This document shows positions 47,332-59,871 of a stretch of DNA of 64,000 nt, one piece after another (the first letter of the stretch is position 1; the number at the start of each line of letters is the position of its first letter). The notes under the pieces are model-generated. The model had not been told where the DNA came from. It made no database searches and saw only the letters and a list, made by a program, of their open reading frames with translations. The translations under genes and the position numbers were made by a program. The DNA comes from Armillaria gallica (Eukaryota; Basidiomycota; Agaricomycetes; Agaricales; Physalacriaceae): NCBI GenBank assembly GCA_037576215.1, contig JBANDB010000001.1, positions 1,860,001 through 1,924,000 of the forward strand, given 5' to 3'.

Positions 47332-47946
47332 TTGAGAGGTGATTGTGTCTACTATGTTGCGATGATAATTTCCCCCCTGTATAGATAGTTCTAACCTCTG
47401 TATCAATAGTTGTCTCTGTTGCGAGAATCTATGTACTTCCGGGCGTTATACATCCACCGAGAAAGGGCCATGGACAGAGGATGGCCTATCCGAGCTTCTC
47501 AAGGTGAAGACAGTTGGCTGCCGTTGGGTTCTCGTACGGATTTAGTACTTATGTGTTGACTCATTTCCGCGGGTATTTTGTAGTGTCTAAGGCTGTATTT
47601 TTGTAACTAGCTACCACAACGTGTATGCTACAGATGTAAGCCATTCCGTAGTCTCTCATAGACAAAGGGACGATACATACCTAATGACAGAGGAAGGGAC
47701 GGTATGTATGATTCTGCTACTCACTTCGATTGATTCCAGCCACCTGATTCTAACATGGCGTAAGTGCGCTTCGGGCGCAATTCGGGCGTCAGTGAGAACA
47801 CTAACCTAGGGCTTGGCTCCTCCCTGAAAACTTTTCTACAACCACGTTAGACTTAGATGGTGTCGATGTTTTTTTTTCCGCGGCAGCAACCTAAACGATG
47901 ATCGCTTGATCGAAGCTCGGCAGTGGCTATGCACCAGCCCTGAGCC
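47332..47946. other. Spacer between the two paralogues
   Basis: No supported gene; presumably 3' end of the broken copy and promoter of the intact one. Confidence 0.4.
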
Positions 47947-50823
47947 ATGCTCTGCAGTCTACCTATATACGGCGACCTTGTCGGATTCATGCCACTATTT
48001 CGGCTGCTGCTGAAGCTCCTACGAAAACCGATTTGTATTGATACAGTCGGTCGCTCTCCGTTGAAGGTCATCCTCGTGTTCTGGTCTTTTTTGGTGCGCT
48101 CATTCAGACGCTTTTTATGTATTCGACACGACAGAGCCTCATTTAAACGGCCACGATGCATTCATGATACTTCCTTGCTTCGATCGACCCACCAGGATCT
48201 TACGAATTGTGCTATGATGACGGACGACGAGGAGCCGGTTTTGGGGAAGTGTGCGGCAGTCATGTCCCAGAATCTCCGGTCGGCATTTCTGTCGAAAATC
48301 CTTCACTTCTCTCGCTAGATGCTACTGTTCAGTCTGTTCTGCGCCCCACTACGCCTATGACAAGTCGCTCCCAGATAAATTTAGAAGACTATTCCCATGT
48401 GAATCTGTCGACCCGACGTCTACCCCGTCACAGTTCCCGACCTTCATCCGTTGCACAGACGACAGCTGGCCATGGATCTACACATACATACACCTGCTCT
48501 AATGCCTCTCGGTCGTCTCAAAATATCAATCATTCGACATCCAATGTAGCCACATACACACATCCTGTAGACTCATCCTCCCATCGGCTCTCGAGTTACC
48601 GACCCAGCTCAGTGATTGTAACAGTCCCTTCTCCCAAGTCTGGTACTGCACCTCCGGTAATTCAGCTAGCATCTGCTGTACAGCACGACATACCGGATTG
48701 TGCTATACCAGGCGATGCCACTACGTTGACTGAAGCCTATCCTGCCTTCTGGCCGTTGGCGCCTGAACATGTTGAAAGATATGAGAGAGAACTCGTGTTT
48801 GTGGCTCTCATGGTATATCTCCTTGCTTCTGCTCATATGTATGGCGTGCAGAGCCCCCAACGAGACAGATTACTGGATCGATTCTTTGACAATTTCATTT
48901 CGTCAGTACGTTAGTCGCCTTTTCTTCTCGTGCTCTATTACTTATTGTATCGGTGCAGGAACCATCGTCATGAGGATTGGTTAACGCATGTGCATCCTGA
49001 AGGTGCTCGTTACTTTGTTCGCGAGAGGAAGATATCTCCATGCATTGGTAACTATCATGACGCCATGATATCCTCCGGATGTTTGCTACCGAGGATATTC
49101 ACGGATATTAACCTATACGATTCTGACAAGTTGGAACTCATTACGAAGTTCATGGTGGATATGGAAGACTACATACGGGCAAAGGGCATCAACATATATT
49201 CCAACGCTGACCTTGTGTATGACCTTATTCGAGACCCAGAGAACGGCAATATTTGCTGCGGGTATTACTTTGCAAGCCATGACGATCGGTCTATCTTTTG
49301 GCTGGACGACTTCAACACTACGTATCTTGACAGATGCAACGAAGTTCGTGGTGTCACTGAGCAATCCCATATTGGTCACGAGATAGAGGCGCAGTACTGG
49401 TATGTATCTGTTTAGATCCTTGATTTGAAGCTCATACCAACTAGGTATCATTGTCAATTGTTCCCCGCATGTCTGGAGATGACCGAAGATATCATTGACG
49501 AACTCAGGGACATCCTGATCTACTGTCTTGGAGGTCTTTATTCGCGCGAATAAAACTGTAGGCTATGACTGACCAGACTTCACAGATACCATGACTTCAC
49601 CGATGGCCAACTGTCCCTACGGTGTAATAGACCTACAGCCAATGCTAACTCTTACGAATGCTATCAGGAGTAAGGAAATTTTTCTTCCTCTCAAAATACC
49701 TACTCAAACGTGCCCCAGAATCCGTCAAAAAAGGCGAAAAAGGGCACCCGGGTTCAGTATGCAGTATAGGTAAGTCACAATCACGCATCATGACAAGCCA
49801 TCCATGAGCTGACTATTTAATAGGTCGTTTCATGTATATTTTCGGTAGGCCCGTGGAAGTATGACAATCGATACAAGACTTATAATCTCTCATAGTCCAA
49901 CAACGATTTTACGACTTCCACGGACAGCCGGGTGCTCGGCTTGAGCGTGAAAAGTCAGTTTATGGACGAAAATTCAAACGTACGGCCTTTATTGCCTTGC
50001 TATCGCCATTGTTATTCTTTGCACCCGATATTCATCTCGCTTCACTCGAGAAGATATGGGGTGACGATCTTGTCAGCAAACTCTCCTGGAGTAGATTCAT
50101 TGAGAAGCTAAGTACCGAGTGGCAGGAGTTCATCCTCTATGTGAGTGACATCTATTGGACCCTAGAACCGGCTAATACATCTACAGTCCACTGTCTTACT
50201 CAACGCTAACGTCGCTTTCCTAGCGATCCAGAGCGTCGATGATTCTAGTGAAAACCCGGGACGGTCACCCGCCCAAATATCAAGTTACATCTCAATTATC
50301 GCAAGTATCGGCAGCATCATTCTGGGCTTGCTTCTGATTCGGAAGAATCGTTCCAAGGCGCGTGACTCCTCCCAGGAAGCAGTAAGTCTTTACACTTGTC
50401 ACCTCTCAAACTCCTCTGATGTGCTCTAGTGGCTATTTCTTCGATCACAAAAACGCAACAAGACCGGTCTGGAAACGCTTGCTATCTTGTATGGCCTGCC
50501 TTATGCTCTACTCATGTGGGCGTAAGTATTTCTTGAAATCAAATTTGTTTGACGTGCGCTGACTCGAACCCAGTATGATCTCATTCCTGGCCGCGTTCAG
50601 TCTTATGTGTTTCACTGCCTCTAACTTGTCCGTCCGAATGCTCGTAGGTAGCGCGTGGTTAGCGATCGGCGTTCTCATCCTCTGGTGCATCATGACATCA
50701 TGGGAAACCAAGCAGCCGGACCATCGTTGGCACATTGCAGAAAGACTTAGTAACATACGTTGGCCGCTTCGAAGGCCTCCTGTGGACTCGGAGAAGACGG
50801 CTATTGACACATCTGCTGTATGA
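47947..50823 (+). CDS. WW-like/membrane family protein, intact copy
   Basis: Multi-exon gene. A possible first exon from ATG 47947 has a hydrophobic/basic start (FMPLFRLLLKLLRKPICI) and ends at TCGACCCACCAG; its connection to the next exon (48189 onward, SYELCYDDGRRGAG) is tentative. Then a Ser-rich disordered region with SRSQINLEDYSHVNLST, the segment APEHVERYERELVFVALMVY, a WW-like start HEDWLTHVHPEGARYF, a conserved middle domain (MEDYIRAKGINIYSNADLVY, IFWLDDFNTTYLDR), RFYDFHGQPGARLEREKSVY, IHLASLEKIWGDDLVSKLSW, and four C-terminal helices (IIASIGSIILGLLLI; LAILYGLPYALLMWA; ISFLAAFSLMCFTAS; WLAIGVLILWCIM). Introns of about 45-60 nt join in frame where checked (for example GTCAGT donor at 48900 before HRHEDW). 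Stop TGA 50821-50823. A membrane-anchored protein of unknown role; the family seems lineage-specific. Confidence 0.65.
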
Positions 50824-52012
50824 TCAAGAGATGAAGGGCTGGAGACAGGCGCTTGTTTGTCATGACATTCTGCAAAACTAGTATTATCTGTATCCATAGT
50901 TTTCCAAATCCTAGATCGTACTTCATCGGTGCCCTTAGCGCTTCGATTGGATTCGATTGAATTTTCGATCACGCTCAGCTTTTGAATAGCCCTTTTACTT
51001 TGAGTGCGATCATCCAGCGTAGCAATCGTACAGCTTAGACGGTATGTAAACAGCGAGGCTATTCCTTTACCTCGCTTTCATTCTTCTTAGTATCATTTCA
51101 GCCTCTAATTTCAAAGTTATTGAATCCTTATGCCGTTCGTTATGATAGCTGTAATTCCAAACGCTGTTCTTGAAATGGGTGTGCTCAGAAATCCGGGGCT
51201 ACATGTAATGAAAAATGCTCCAAGCGAACGCACGTATAATTACTATAGATAGCGAAGTGAAATTGAGAAGTCGTAGTATTTAATGAAACTAGTCGGACAG
51301 AATGAGGTACAGAAATTGATCATAAATATTAACAACTCCAGGACCGTATAATAGCTTCGTCTCACTTTGAATTCCGGATACTACTATTGATCAAAAAGGC
51401 CCAATTGAAATGCTTCGAACGTTAAGTAATCAAGAGAAACACCCATTTCAGCAAATATGTGGCCGTTATATCAATACCTGAGCGAATAGTAGTTCACTAG
51501 CGCGGCGCAGGCTTGGGCGCCGGCTTGGGCGTAGGCTTGGATGGGGGATTTGGACCGCCCTCGATGGGCCCACGCGGCCGTCCTTTATACACCAAACTAT
51601 TGATACAAGTGAATAATGCCCAAGACTGGGCCGGACTAGTCTCTCGTAGACAGACGGACGATACGCGCCTATGGAGGGAGGGAGTGACGGCGTGTATGTG
51701 TTGGGAATAGACGTCGGCAGGCACAAAGGACGTGATGGAGATGGCTCGAACGAACGTATATTGGTGGACAGATACGTAGGTGGTGGTGGTACGAAGCCAA
51801 GAAACGGTAGTGATCGATACGAAAATCAAAATAATGTAAAATAAAAGACGGCATGGCCGTCGGCCCAAGTCGAGCCCTGGTGATGGAAGTTGACATGAAA
51901 GCGTTATTTACGTTTGCTGTGCACCATCATCTAAAACAAGAAAAATTCAAGTCATGATTAGGAAAAAGACAGACATTATTGCTCTAAGCATCAGTAGTCT
52001 ACGCGTCTAAAT
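50824..52012. other. Intergenic, one repetitive minus-strand frame
   Basis: 51497-51545 encodes, on the minus strand, KPTPKPAPKPAPR repeats from a GGCTTGGGC repeat; no wider gene evidence. The rest is featureless. Confidence 0.35.
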
Positions 52013-52979
52013 CTATATTGCCCGCCCAATCTTGAAGAGCTTATAGCCCCCTTCATCAGCTCTCCCGACACCTCCCTGCCTGCCGATGGTTTTCTTCTCC
52101 AAAATCACCAGCCCAGATGTCATCCCAGACTCAGGAAAAACAACCTCGACTGTACGGTCTATACCCTCGTGTCTTCCCATCGAACGGAGAGGTATCATGA
52201 GCCAGAATGTCCCGTTCGGAGCCAGAAGCCGCTCAACACATCCTTTTATCCATTCCGCATGCTTCGCATGATAAATCACGTCGGCGGCCAGGATGACATC
52301 AAACGGTTTAAGTCCGGGGATTCCCAGTCGAAGCGGCAGACATCAATCACAGACGACGAACAGGGAAAATTGGTCTGCACGTTGGCACTGAGATTGGCGA
52401 GGACATCTGGGTGGTAATCTGTGGCGACGATGATCAGTGCCTCCAAGAGCTTGGCAACGACGATGCTCAATAAGCCCGTTCCGGCGCCCAGTTCCAAGAT
52501 GCGCAAAGGCCGTGATTTGTCCAACCCGAAGGTTCCCGGCGATCCACACATCTTCTCCGCCAGCAGAATCGAGCTAGCCCAACTCTGAAGGCCGACGGAC
52601 GTGTGGTCTTCGCTGGACAGCGGTGCGTCGTTCAGCTCAACTTTGACGGACCCGTTGAACTCGAAGGACCGGGTGACAGCGCATTCGGTCTCTTCGTCGT
52701 CGCCTGCGAATGCAGAGACAATCTGTGCAGCCTCTTCCACCAATTCCCGTTGCGTCTCCGCCTCCGCCTCATCTAGGGTATCCTCGATCCAGACATCGAA
52801 GCGCGAGATGAAGCCTGTGATCCACTTGATAGCGAACGCACGTTCGAGAGGATCTGCACGTAGGATATCCTCGTCTTCGTTTGTTAGACCGTCACTCTCC
52901 TCCTCTCCTCCCTCTTCATTAAACTGGGCAGTCGACTTGACCAAAGGCAGCAGACTTCGAGGCGGCGGTTGGTGTTGTT
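52013..52979 (-). pseudogene. Class I SAM-dependent protein methyltransferase (METTL21/EFM-like), frameshifted
   Basis: Minus strand. The frame opens after a stop near 52979 (QPPPRSLLPLVKSTAQFNEE) and continues with LTNEDEDILRADPLERAF, an acidic helix region, DHTSVGLQSWASSILLAEKM, motif I RILELGAGTGLLSIVVAK and ATDYHPDVLANL. At about 52314-52317, in a C/G run, one base is missing so that FDWESP cannot continue into GLKPFDVILAADVIYHAKH in one frame; the second frame then runs to TAG at 52013-52015. No ATG is present before the domain in the open frame, so an upstream exon or lost start is likely. A homopolymer sequencing error could mimic the frameshift. Family members methylate lysines on translation factors or other proteins. 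Confidence 0.7.
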
Positions 52980-53339
52980 ACCGGCACAAGGTACTATCAA
53001 GGAACAGCCGGGCCCCCAGCCCTGACATGGCGAACCATTGCTGTAGCCACGAAGGCCCATACCGTTGCGACCACGCTATTGAGTGCGTCGCGTGGAGTAT
53101 AGACTCTTCGTGAGGTACACTGATGATAACGGACCATACGAGCTTGAGTGTGAGAGTGGGGAGGCTATGCGCATTGTATGGACCTGGGATCCTATCTATA
53201 AACGACGATTGCACCGTAAACACACACATCAAATCAAAAAAAGACGCGTACTATTCCACCCAGAAATCTCCGCCAAGTCCGCCTCTCCCTTAAAGAAACT
53301 CATACAAACATGAAGAGCTTACGACCCAGGGCCCACAGT

Positions 53340-54560
53340 CCTGTACATTTGTGAAGATATGATGCAATGAGTCCTTTGGTGGGACCGACAAGTACCGCAA
53401 AAGGGACTTACGCGAAAGCCTCTGCAAAAACCCACTGCGTGGGCAAGCCACTTCTAATGGTGAAATCGTCCAGCGAGCGCCTTGAAAGTCGAGCATTGAG
53501 TACAAGCCCAATTGCAAGGAAGCTGTAGATGTAGTAAGACAACAGTAGAAGAATGTGGGCAAGCACTGCACCGTCATGCCCAGACTCAGACTGCTTCATC
53601 GAACAAGGTGTCGCAGCTTCTCAATGGGAACCTACATGGCCACGCCATAAGTAGACTGCTGTTATGATTCATGATGACTAGCTCACATCATTCGTTATCC
53701 AGGAGACAAGCCCCTGACGTCGACCCTACGTCGTGATGCCAGCAAATTCAAAGAAGAATACAAGCGCACTCACCCTGCGCACCACATCGTAACCTCAATA
53801 GAACGTTCATGCAACTCTCCGCGTCCACGATACGAGATCCCACCACCCAGTCTATTCTGCCCATCAATTCCGACGGCTTCGAAGCCTTTCGATGGCTCCG
53901 GAGGAGCTGCTGGACTAGCGGCGCTTGCAGTTTGCGCACAGGCACCAGACGAGAGCAGTTGAAGTGATGCAAGCTGCGTCTCACGAGGTAGTAGTCGAGG
54001 TTTAAGTCAGAAGTGAACTCAGCGGGGGCCTAGGAGCTCGAGGTCGATGTGGTGACGTGGTACTTAAGTGCCAGTGAAAAGCCCGTGATTTGGGGGCGAT
54101 TGGTATCCAGTGCGGTGGGTTCCTGTCGTGTACAAACGCAGATTGAGTTTGCTTTGAACCAAGTTGACAATGGCGAAAGCAGCCGAAGCCAAGCCGAAAC
54201 TTGCCAAATTAGCCAAGCGGCCCGTCTCAAAGCCATTGGCACTCCCTAAGGTCCCTAAGTGCATTTGCGCGCATTCTCCTAGAAGCGTTTCTACATCATT
54301 CACCTAAGTCAACGCGCGTTTATGTTGCTACCAGAATGCCGGCCTTTCCCATGTGCTGCCCATGTTTCCGATTCTGTGTCATAAAATGTTGCCCTTTCAT
54401 CCTTACCATCACGTCGTTTCTCTCGTGTACCATTCCACTCCCTCCATAGACGGTCTCTACGAATATCAGTCACCTGCGCATGCAACAGCAAAGTCGCATT
54501 GATCTGGCGTACTTCAAGGCGACTCGAGTACTGCTCCCTTACGATCCTTGCCATTGCCAA
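53340..54560 (-). CDS. Putative multi-pass membrane protein, uncharacterised (copy 2)
   Basis: Counterpart of 15000-16243, ATG at 54560. Conserved exons: NDVETLLGECAQMHLGTLGS, a helix LASFGLASAAFAIVNLV, GACAQTASAASPAAPPEPSK and GIDGQNRLGGGISYRGRGEL, GAVLAHILLLLSYYIYSFLA. Relative to copy 1 there is a short insertion (GGGTTCC..) near 54117-54125 in the first hydrophobic exon. Start, splice sites and function are unsettled. Confidence 0.45.
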
Positions 54561-54869
54561 ACCTACTTCACCTCGAGGGCCGGCGAGCTATGGAGGTTGC
54601 GCGCTTGGATCGTTAGGAGGCACAGAATTGTTCCATTTGTCTGAACGTGAGTTCTATATTTTCGCTCAGTTTCTTGCTGGCTAATCTACTTGTAGCAGTC
54701 CCCATACGACGGCTTTCCGTTCGCCAAAGGCACATTCTGCGGTGAACTACCTAGGAAATGAGTTTTGCCGTGAGACGATGCATCGGCTTCTGGCGGGCAA
54801 GGGAGACGCAAGGAAAGTGACAGAAGGTGTAAGCGAGAATAGAGTGGTGCCATGGGTTAGGGAAGTCCG

Positions 54870-55302
54870 CGCTTGACAGAAGAGACGACGATCCACCGAT
54901 CACACAAGACCCATCTTCCTCCGGTCGTCCGCGCCCTCTCCCCTATACTTCCTTCGAACGTAAGGTCGACGTTCACCTTCAAACCGGACGTATCGAAGCG
55001 AAATCAAGAAAGGAGGGTCGGGCGCTGAGAGACGTAGCCTAGATGCGTTGTGGAGTGGATGAAAGGTATGTCTTCAGAGATCGAGTTTTGAACTTGGCGG
55101 CTGATGCTCTTCCTGCAGGATGTTGACGATCCGCCTTAAGTCAAGTGAGTTTTATTCCCTTGATCACTTTGACAACGACTGAGGCGCAGGCGTAGAGATT
55201 GCTTTGTCGTATCAAGACGACGACGACGACGAGGAGGTCGACGAGGGAGTCAACCACGGGACGCCTTTATTCACCCCCGTCGAACCCGTCGCGGCTGATT
55301 AA
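54870..55302 (+). CDS. Small acidic protein, uncharacterised (copy 2)
   Basis: Counterpart of 16550-16979; ends VEIALSYQDDDDDEEVDEG, NHGTPLFTPVEPVAAD and TAA at 55300-55302. The Asp run is two residues longer than in copy 1. The same upstream TAG between possible exons is present, so the 5' structure is open. Confidence 0.4.
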
Positions 55303-56109
55303 ATAGCCGCCGTCCATTGAGGGCGATTCGGGGTTAGCCAACGGCGTCTTGTGATTAACTCGTTTGGCGTTTCTAGGTATTGAGAGGGTGAGCCGACTTT
55401 TCCTAACCTTTGCACGAGTTTCTGACTTGCCTATATTCTAGCTCGATGCCGTTTCTCCAAAGGTAGGTCTATCGGGGGTTAGGGTTGCTGACAGTAGGTG
55501 CACGAGTCCTTCGGGACTAAATGGCCTGTCCCTATGAACGCCTGCCAAGCAGCCGTCGACCTCCCGTCCCGCAGGAAAATGGCCGCCCTTGTAAACTTTC
55601 GACCTCCCTCCGCCGTCTCTATAAATAACCACCCCTCCCCCGAGACGACCTCTTCCCTCCAAGATGCCCCCGTCCATTTCCTCCTCCGCTCCGTCCGCGC
55701 ATGCTATCCCGCACACACATACCTCTGTGTAGACTCCCCCACACGCGCGTGCTTTCCGTATACATCCGCGCCCTGTGTGTCTTCGACTCCTATCGAGAGC
55801 GAGTCAGATAAAGCTAATCCACTCGAGCCTGCATACCTTGTGTTTGGTACTTCCGTATTCTGCCAGTCCATACCTTCGCCAACTCTATCACTCACTGCGC
55901 CTTCAAACCGCTGGTGTAGCCGCCGGTAAGCATCCTTCTACCTCCTTGCTAGGTCCTACGATACTGTACCTTGTAATTAGCATCAATGCAATAAGAAACA
56001 GTCTACGTACCTGTGCTTTGAAGGTTCCGTGTCAACTTTGGAGTATCAGTCAACGAGTTACATAGGAAACCAATCAGAATAGAGTCAAATGAACATATAG
56101 AATGCCGTA

Positions 56110-57008
56110 CCTGGCACAGCGTGGCCCTGGGGTCCAAAATAATCCTATCCTTCTGTGCCAGACTATCTGGTCTACCGCCGAGTTAGCTTGCACAGCAACG
56201 GAGAGAGGGCGTACACGTACCTGACTACCCAGTTCATACTCTTTACCATCCGATTCTCTGTCGTGTTGCCAGGTTCGAACGCCATTGACAGAATCTGAGA
56301 GCAGATATAAATTAAGTTCTGTCAGTTATCGTACTGTTCAGAGTGCGATCCGGTCCTCACCTGGTACGACCGACGAGTCCTTCAGTGACCGTGAGTTTAT
56401 GTGAGTCAGACCTCCTACACCGTCACTCTGCCACCGATGACCTGGGTTAGAGCAGGTCAAACGAGGATGTAATTCGACCGGCTTACCTTGATATCATGGC
56501 AGAGAGCGCCTTCCGCCATAGCGCATCACATCTCTCCCATCTGAGCCATGCATGAGCTCGAAGAATATTAGAGAAACGAGCCCTATATGCCGACGCCTGA
56601 TGCTTGTCGTGCAGCCGTCGTTTGTAGTCCTACGAAATGCTACAAAGAGATTGTTAGTACGCTCGGAGAATGCGATACTGTCAACTATATACCTGGAGCG
56701 TGGATAGGTCATCGAGTTCGTCGGCCTGCGAGACTGGGTTAGCGAGGTGTTGATAGTGGGAGCCAAATTTGCTATGGAGGAAACGGAGCGTATAACAAAG
56801 ATACCAGGAAGATGATGAATGACCAGAGACGTAAGAGGAAGATGCTTCGGAGCGGAAATAGCCGAGAGTGATGGTTGTTTTCTCTTCCGTCATATCTTCG
56901 CGGTCCACTGCCTACGACTGCCAGACGAACGTTCAATTTGAAGCAAAAACCCTCAGATAAAATTACAAGCGCAAAGTTCCCTGAAAATCGTGTTGCATAT
57001 ATTCTCAT
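56110..57008 (-). CDS. Uncharacterised minus-strand multi-exon gene (copy 2)
   Basis: Counterpart of 17770-18710. ATG 57008 (an additional in-frame ATG at 57014 is GTG in copy 1). Exons MRIYATRFSGNFALVILS, RSIFLLRLWSFIIFLVSLLY and GLVSLIFFELMHGSDGRDVM are recognisable. A deletion after RYGG removes part of the exon present in copy 1. No family recognised. Confidence 0.3.
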
Positions 57009-57027
57009 CGTCACTCCGGAGTCAGTA

Positions 57028-58293
57028 CTCCAGTGCCCGCCTACCTACCCGATGATTCATTCACCGATCCAACCTGCTGTCCAAGAAAGGAGAAGAAAGG
57101 CCAGCAGAGCGAGGGCACCTTTTAGAGCAGCCATATTTTCAAAGAAATGATTGGATTTTTTCGTCACTACCGGTATGTATGATTATAGCCTGCCCACTGT
57201 CATCCTTATTCACAATTTCAATGCAGGCCACGCCCGTCTTCAAGCTTCATTGTCGCAGCATTCAGAAGCTATCTTACAGCTTGATAGCCGATGTAGGGAG
57301 TACTGAGGAGAGCGTACGGTGCGTCAAGCCTCCTCCTTTGTGTCCGCTAGGCTCAGCTCCATGTCCCCTCCAGGAACCTCGAAGTTGGACCCAGAGTCTC
57401 CACATGCGCGATCTAGGATAGGTCTTAGATGTTAAGGTGCTGGAAGACGTACCCAGGCTGTCTTCCCTTCTCCTCGGACGTTCGGCTCACGTAAAAGGTC
57501 TCAGAGGATGTTTTCCCTCATTTCCTGGCTATATTGCAGGAAACAAGACGACTGCCCCCCCGGCCCCCATACGAGCATCGCCGCGCATCTATTGACCTAT
57601 CGCCGTATCGTTTCCGACAAACGTGTTTCTGGTGGTTCACCGAATGAACACCAATCTCCTCCCGAAATCGTCGGCTCTCCTATACCCGTCACCGTGGCGG
57701 GTTACAGTCTCGTTGTGACCCGTAATATTCTCTCTCTCTTGCCATCCTCCCAATTACGCGCTTTGTCAGTCTTTGGATATTGATCATCGCTACGAGAGGA
57801 GACACACTGTGCTGACAACTACATCCGATAGGATGACCCTGGCCTCGACGATCTGTGCTGCTCCCTACGACCTAACATGATGATTCTCAGGATCGTCGAT
57901 TCATATCGATAGGAAAGGGGATGAGCTACAGGTCGCTGAGTGTCGAGCCACAGTTGGGAAGATATGAAGATTTATCCCGTATGATCCTACTTGTAAGTGT
58001 AACATTTGAGGACCGTCGCTGCACCTCCCTCTTTTCCTGATGTTATTCTGATTGCCGCTTTATCTCTCAGAGATTTTTACGTCGCTTCATATGCCCAATA
58101 ATGCAAAGACTAGATAAATCGTCGCCGAACTCGTAACTTGTCTGCCTTGCCGTGTTCCCTCGCAGTACCTATGATATGTTGATTATGTTTTGGCTTTCTT
58201 TATTCGTTCAAGCCGCATGATCTCGCTCATCAACGTTCAAAAGTGATGTCTAAAACGAGGAGGGAGGCGGCCGAAGTCAGGAGATCGCTTGTA
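57028..58293. other. Exchanged core of repeat copy 2
   Basis: About 1.27 kb with no similarity to the 1.29-kb core of copy 1. Exon-like plus-strand fragments: PVPAYLPDDSFTDPTCCPRK near 57030, HARLQASLSQHSEAILQLD after an intron-like GTATGT...TGCAG near 57175-57225, and VSGGSPNEHQSPPEIVGSPI with PVTVAGYSLVVTRNILSLLP at 57625-57760. These may be pieces of one decayed gene; no family recognised. Confidence 0.4.
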
Positions 58294-58634
58294 CCTCGTT
58301 ACCTAGGCCCATTCGTCTCTTATAGATTCCATTTAATACAGCAGACCTCGGCTGATGATGTACGTCCAATTCAATAAGTATCGGCGCTCGACTCATTGTT
58401 CTTCACTAGAGCCTCTTTGAACTGCTTTACATGCTGATATGTTCATTCTACGCAGTCCGTTTGAGTCAGCATACGCAGTGCGAAATCTTCACCGTGTGGT
58501 GATACCTCGGCTGGCGTCGCATCAAAGACGAAATTATCCATTGATCCAGAACTGAATTGATCATTGTGGAGGCATTCAGAACCAGATGTGGGAGGTACAA
58601 CAAGGAGGTTCTCTCCGACGACGTGCAGTAGATA

Positions 58635-59310
58635 ATGGTGCGCGCTCACCACTCGTATTCAATGAAAGCAAGAAATGTACTCATACAGATATCAACAGAT
58701 ATGCCTATGTTTGCCGTCCATTTTCCTGTCGTCGTCTATGATGGGGTCTTGGGTCTAAATGTTACGGATGGGTTAGCGCTGAGAAGTACACCGGTAGCTC
58801 AACATCACTGCGATTGATTCTTATCGTCTTCTGTAGGTCCTGAGCACCGGATATGATATCTCTCAGCTATCCGTTGCCTTCGTACATCCGACTTATCCGG
58901 AACGATCTCCTGCGGAGGCGAACATTGGAATACAGGCTCAAATTAACGCGGCACGAGACCTAGGATTCTGACCATGTGCCTCCATTAACGACGGCGAAGA
59001 ATGCTCATTCGAAGACGCACCGATCGGCTTGCTGCAAGGACGTTAATTTTCCAAGAACGTGTTCGCAGGGTTGACAGCTGACTTTGGGTCTGTTGCTTGT
59101 GGACAGGAGAGCGTAGTGAATGGGTTTTTGCACTGTCAACGGTACGTTTGCTCCTATGAGCTCTTACAGCCGCTGTTGACTTGTGACACAGGACATCAAC
59201 AACCATGGGGGAGGAGAGGCTATTTTGGAGAACTGCGTGAATTTGGGATGCCGTTAGCACCTCAAAGAACGGCCAGTGTTTCAGAAGGAGACAATGGATA
59301 TTCACACTAG
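58635..59310 (+). pseudogene. Small uncharacterised protein gene, nonsense-mutated (copy 2)
   Basis: Counterpart of 20356-21039. ATG 58635, exon 1 continues VVVYDGVLGLNVTDGLALRS to an intron (GTAGCT...CTGTAG), exon 2 begins VLSTGYDISQLSVAF and contains SPAEANIGIQAQINAARDLG, but ends in TGA after RDLGF where copy 1 reads on. Downstream exons (GHQQPWGRRGYFGELREFGM) persist to 59310. Confidence 0.45.
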
Positions 59311-59434
59311 AAGTGAAAGTAGCACTTCAAAGTGTAAGGTGATGACGGGCGAAGACAGCAACCTATTGTGTTTTTTTCTTGGAGGAATTTAACGGACTTA
59401 CACACATGCAACTCATTGTCGAGTCAATACTGAC

Positions 59435-59620
59435 TGTACTGGAAGCCCGTAGCCGCAGGGCAACACTAACGAACTCAAGTCACACGAAGTGCGAGGAACG
59501 AGCTCTATAAAGACGTCGAGACGATACAGGTGGTGGTAAGCTAAAGAGAAGGGAACGTACATAGCTACCTATCTAGGTTATCCGGCTACCTCCGGTAGAT
59601 AACCGGTGTCCCCGGTTACA
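59435..59620. mobile_element. 186-bp insertion, possible solo LTR or small non-autonomous element
   Basis: Present only in copy 2, between TACTGAC and TATACCTTG. Begins TGTACTGG and ends CGGTTACA (5'-TG...CA-3', TGTA/TACA short inverted ends), contains CTATAAAGACG and the palindromic TACCTCCGGTAGATAACCGG. A target duplication was not seen. Confidence 0.45.
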
Positions 59621-59871
59621 TATACCTTGCCTGTGTATCGTCGCGGATGAATCAAACATGATCTCCACGTGTAGCCCGTGTTGCCCGGCCATCTTCCACA
59701 TCATTGTTGGCATGCGTCTCCGGAATTTTTACTTTCCCTTTCGACACCCATCCACGGTGACTTGAGCATCTCTCCTCTGCACTCCCTGGGACGATATCTT
59801 GAAAGCATTGAAAGGGGAAATAGTGAGTACAGTTCAGCTACAATCGTTTCGAGTACTCACCTACTTCGACG

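Noticed and set aside
51497..51868. Pro/Lys-repeat protein on the minus strand
   Set aside because: Only a short GGCTTGGGC repeat; no start context or conserved partner exons.
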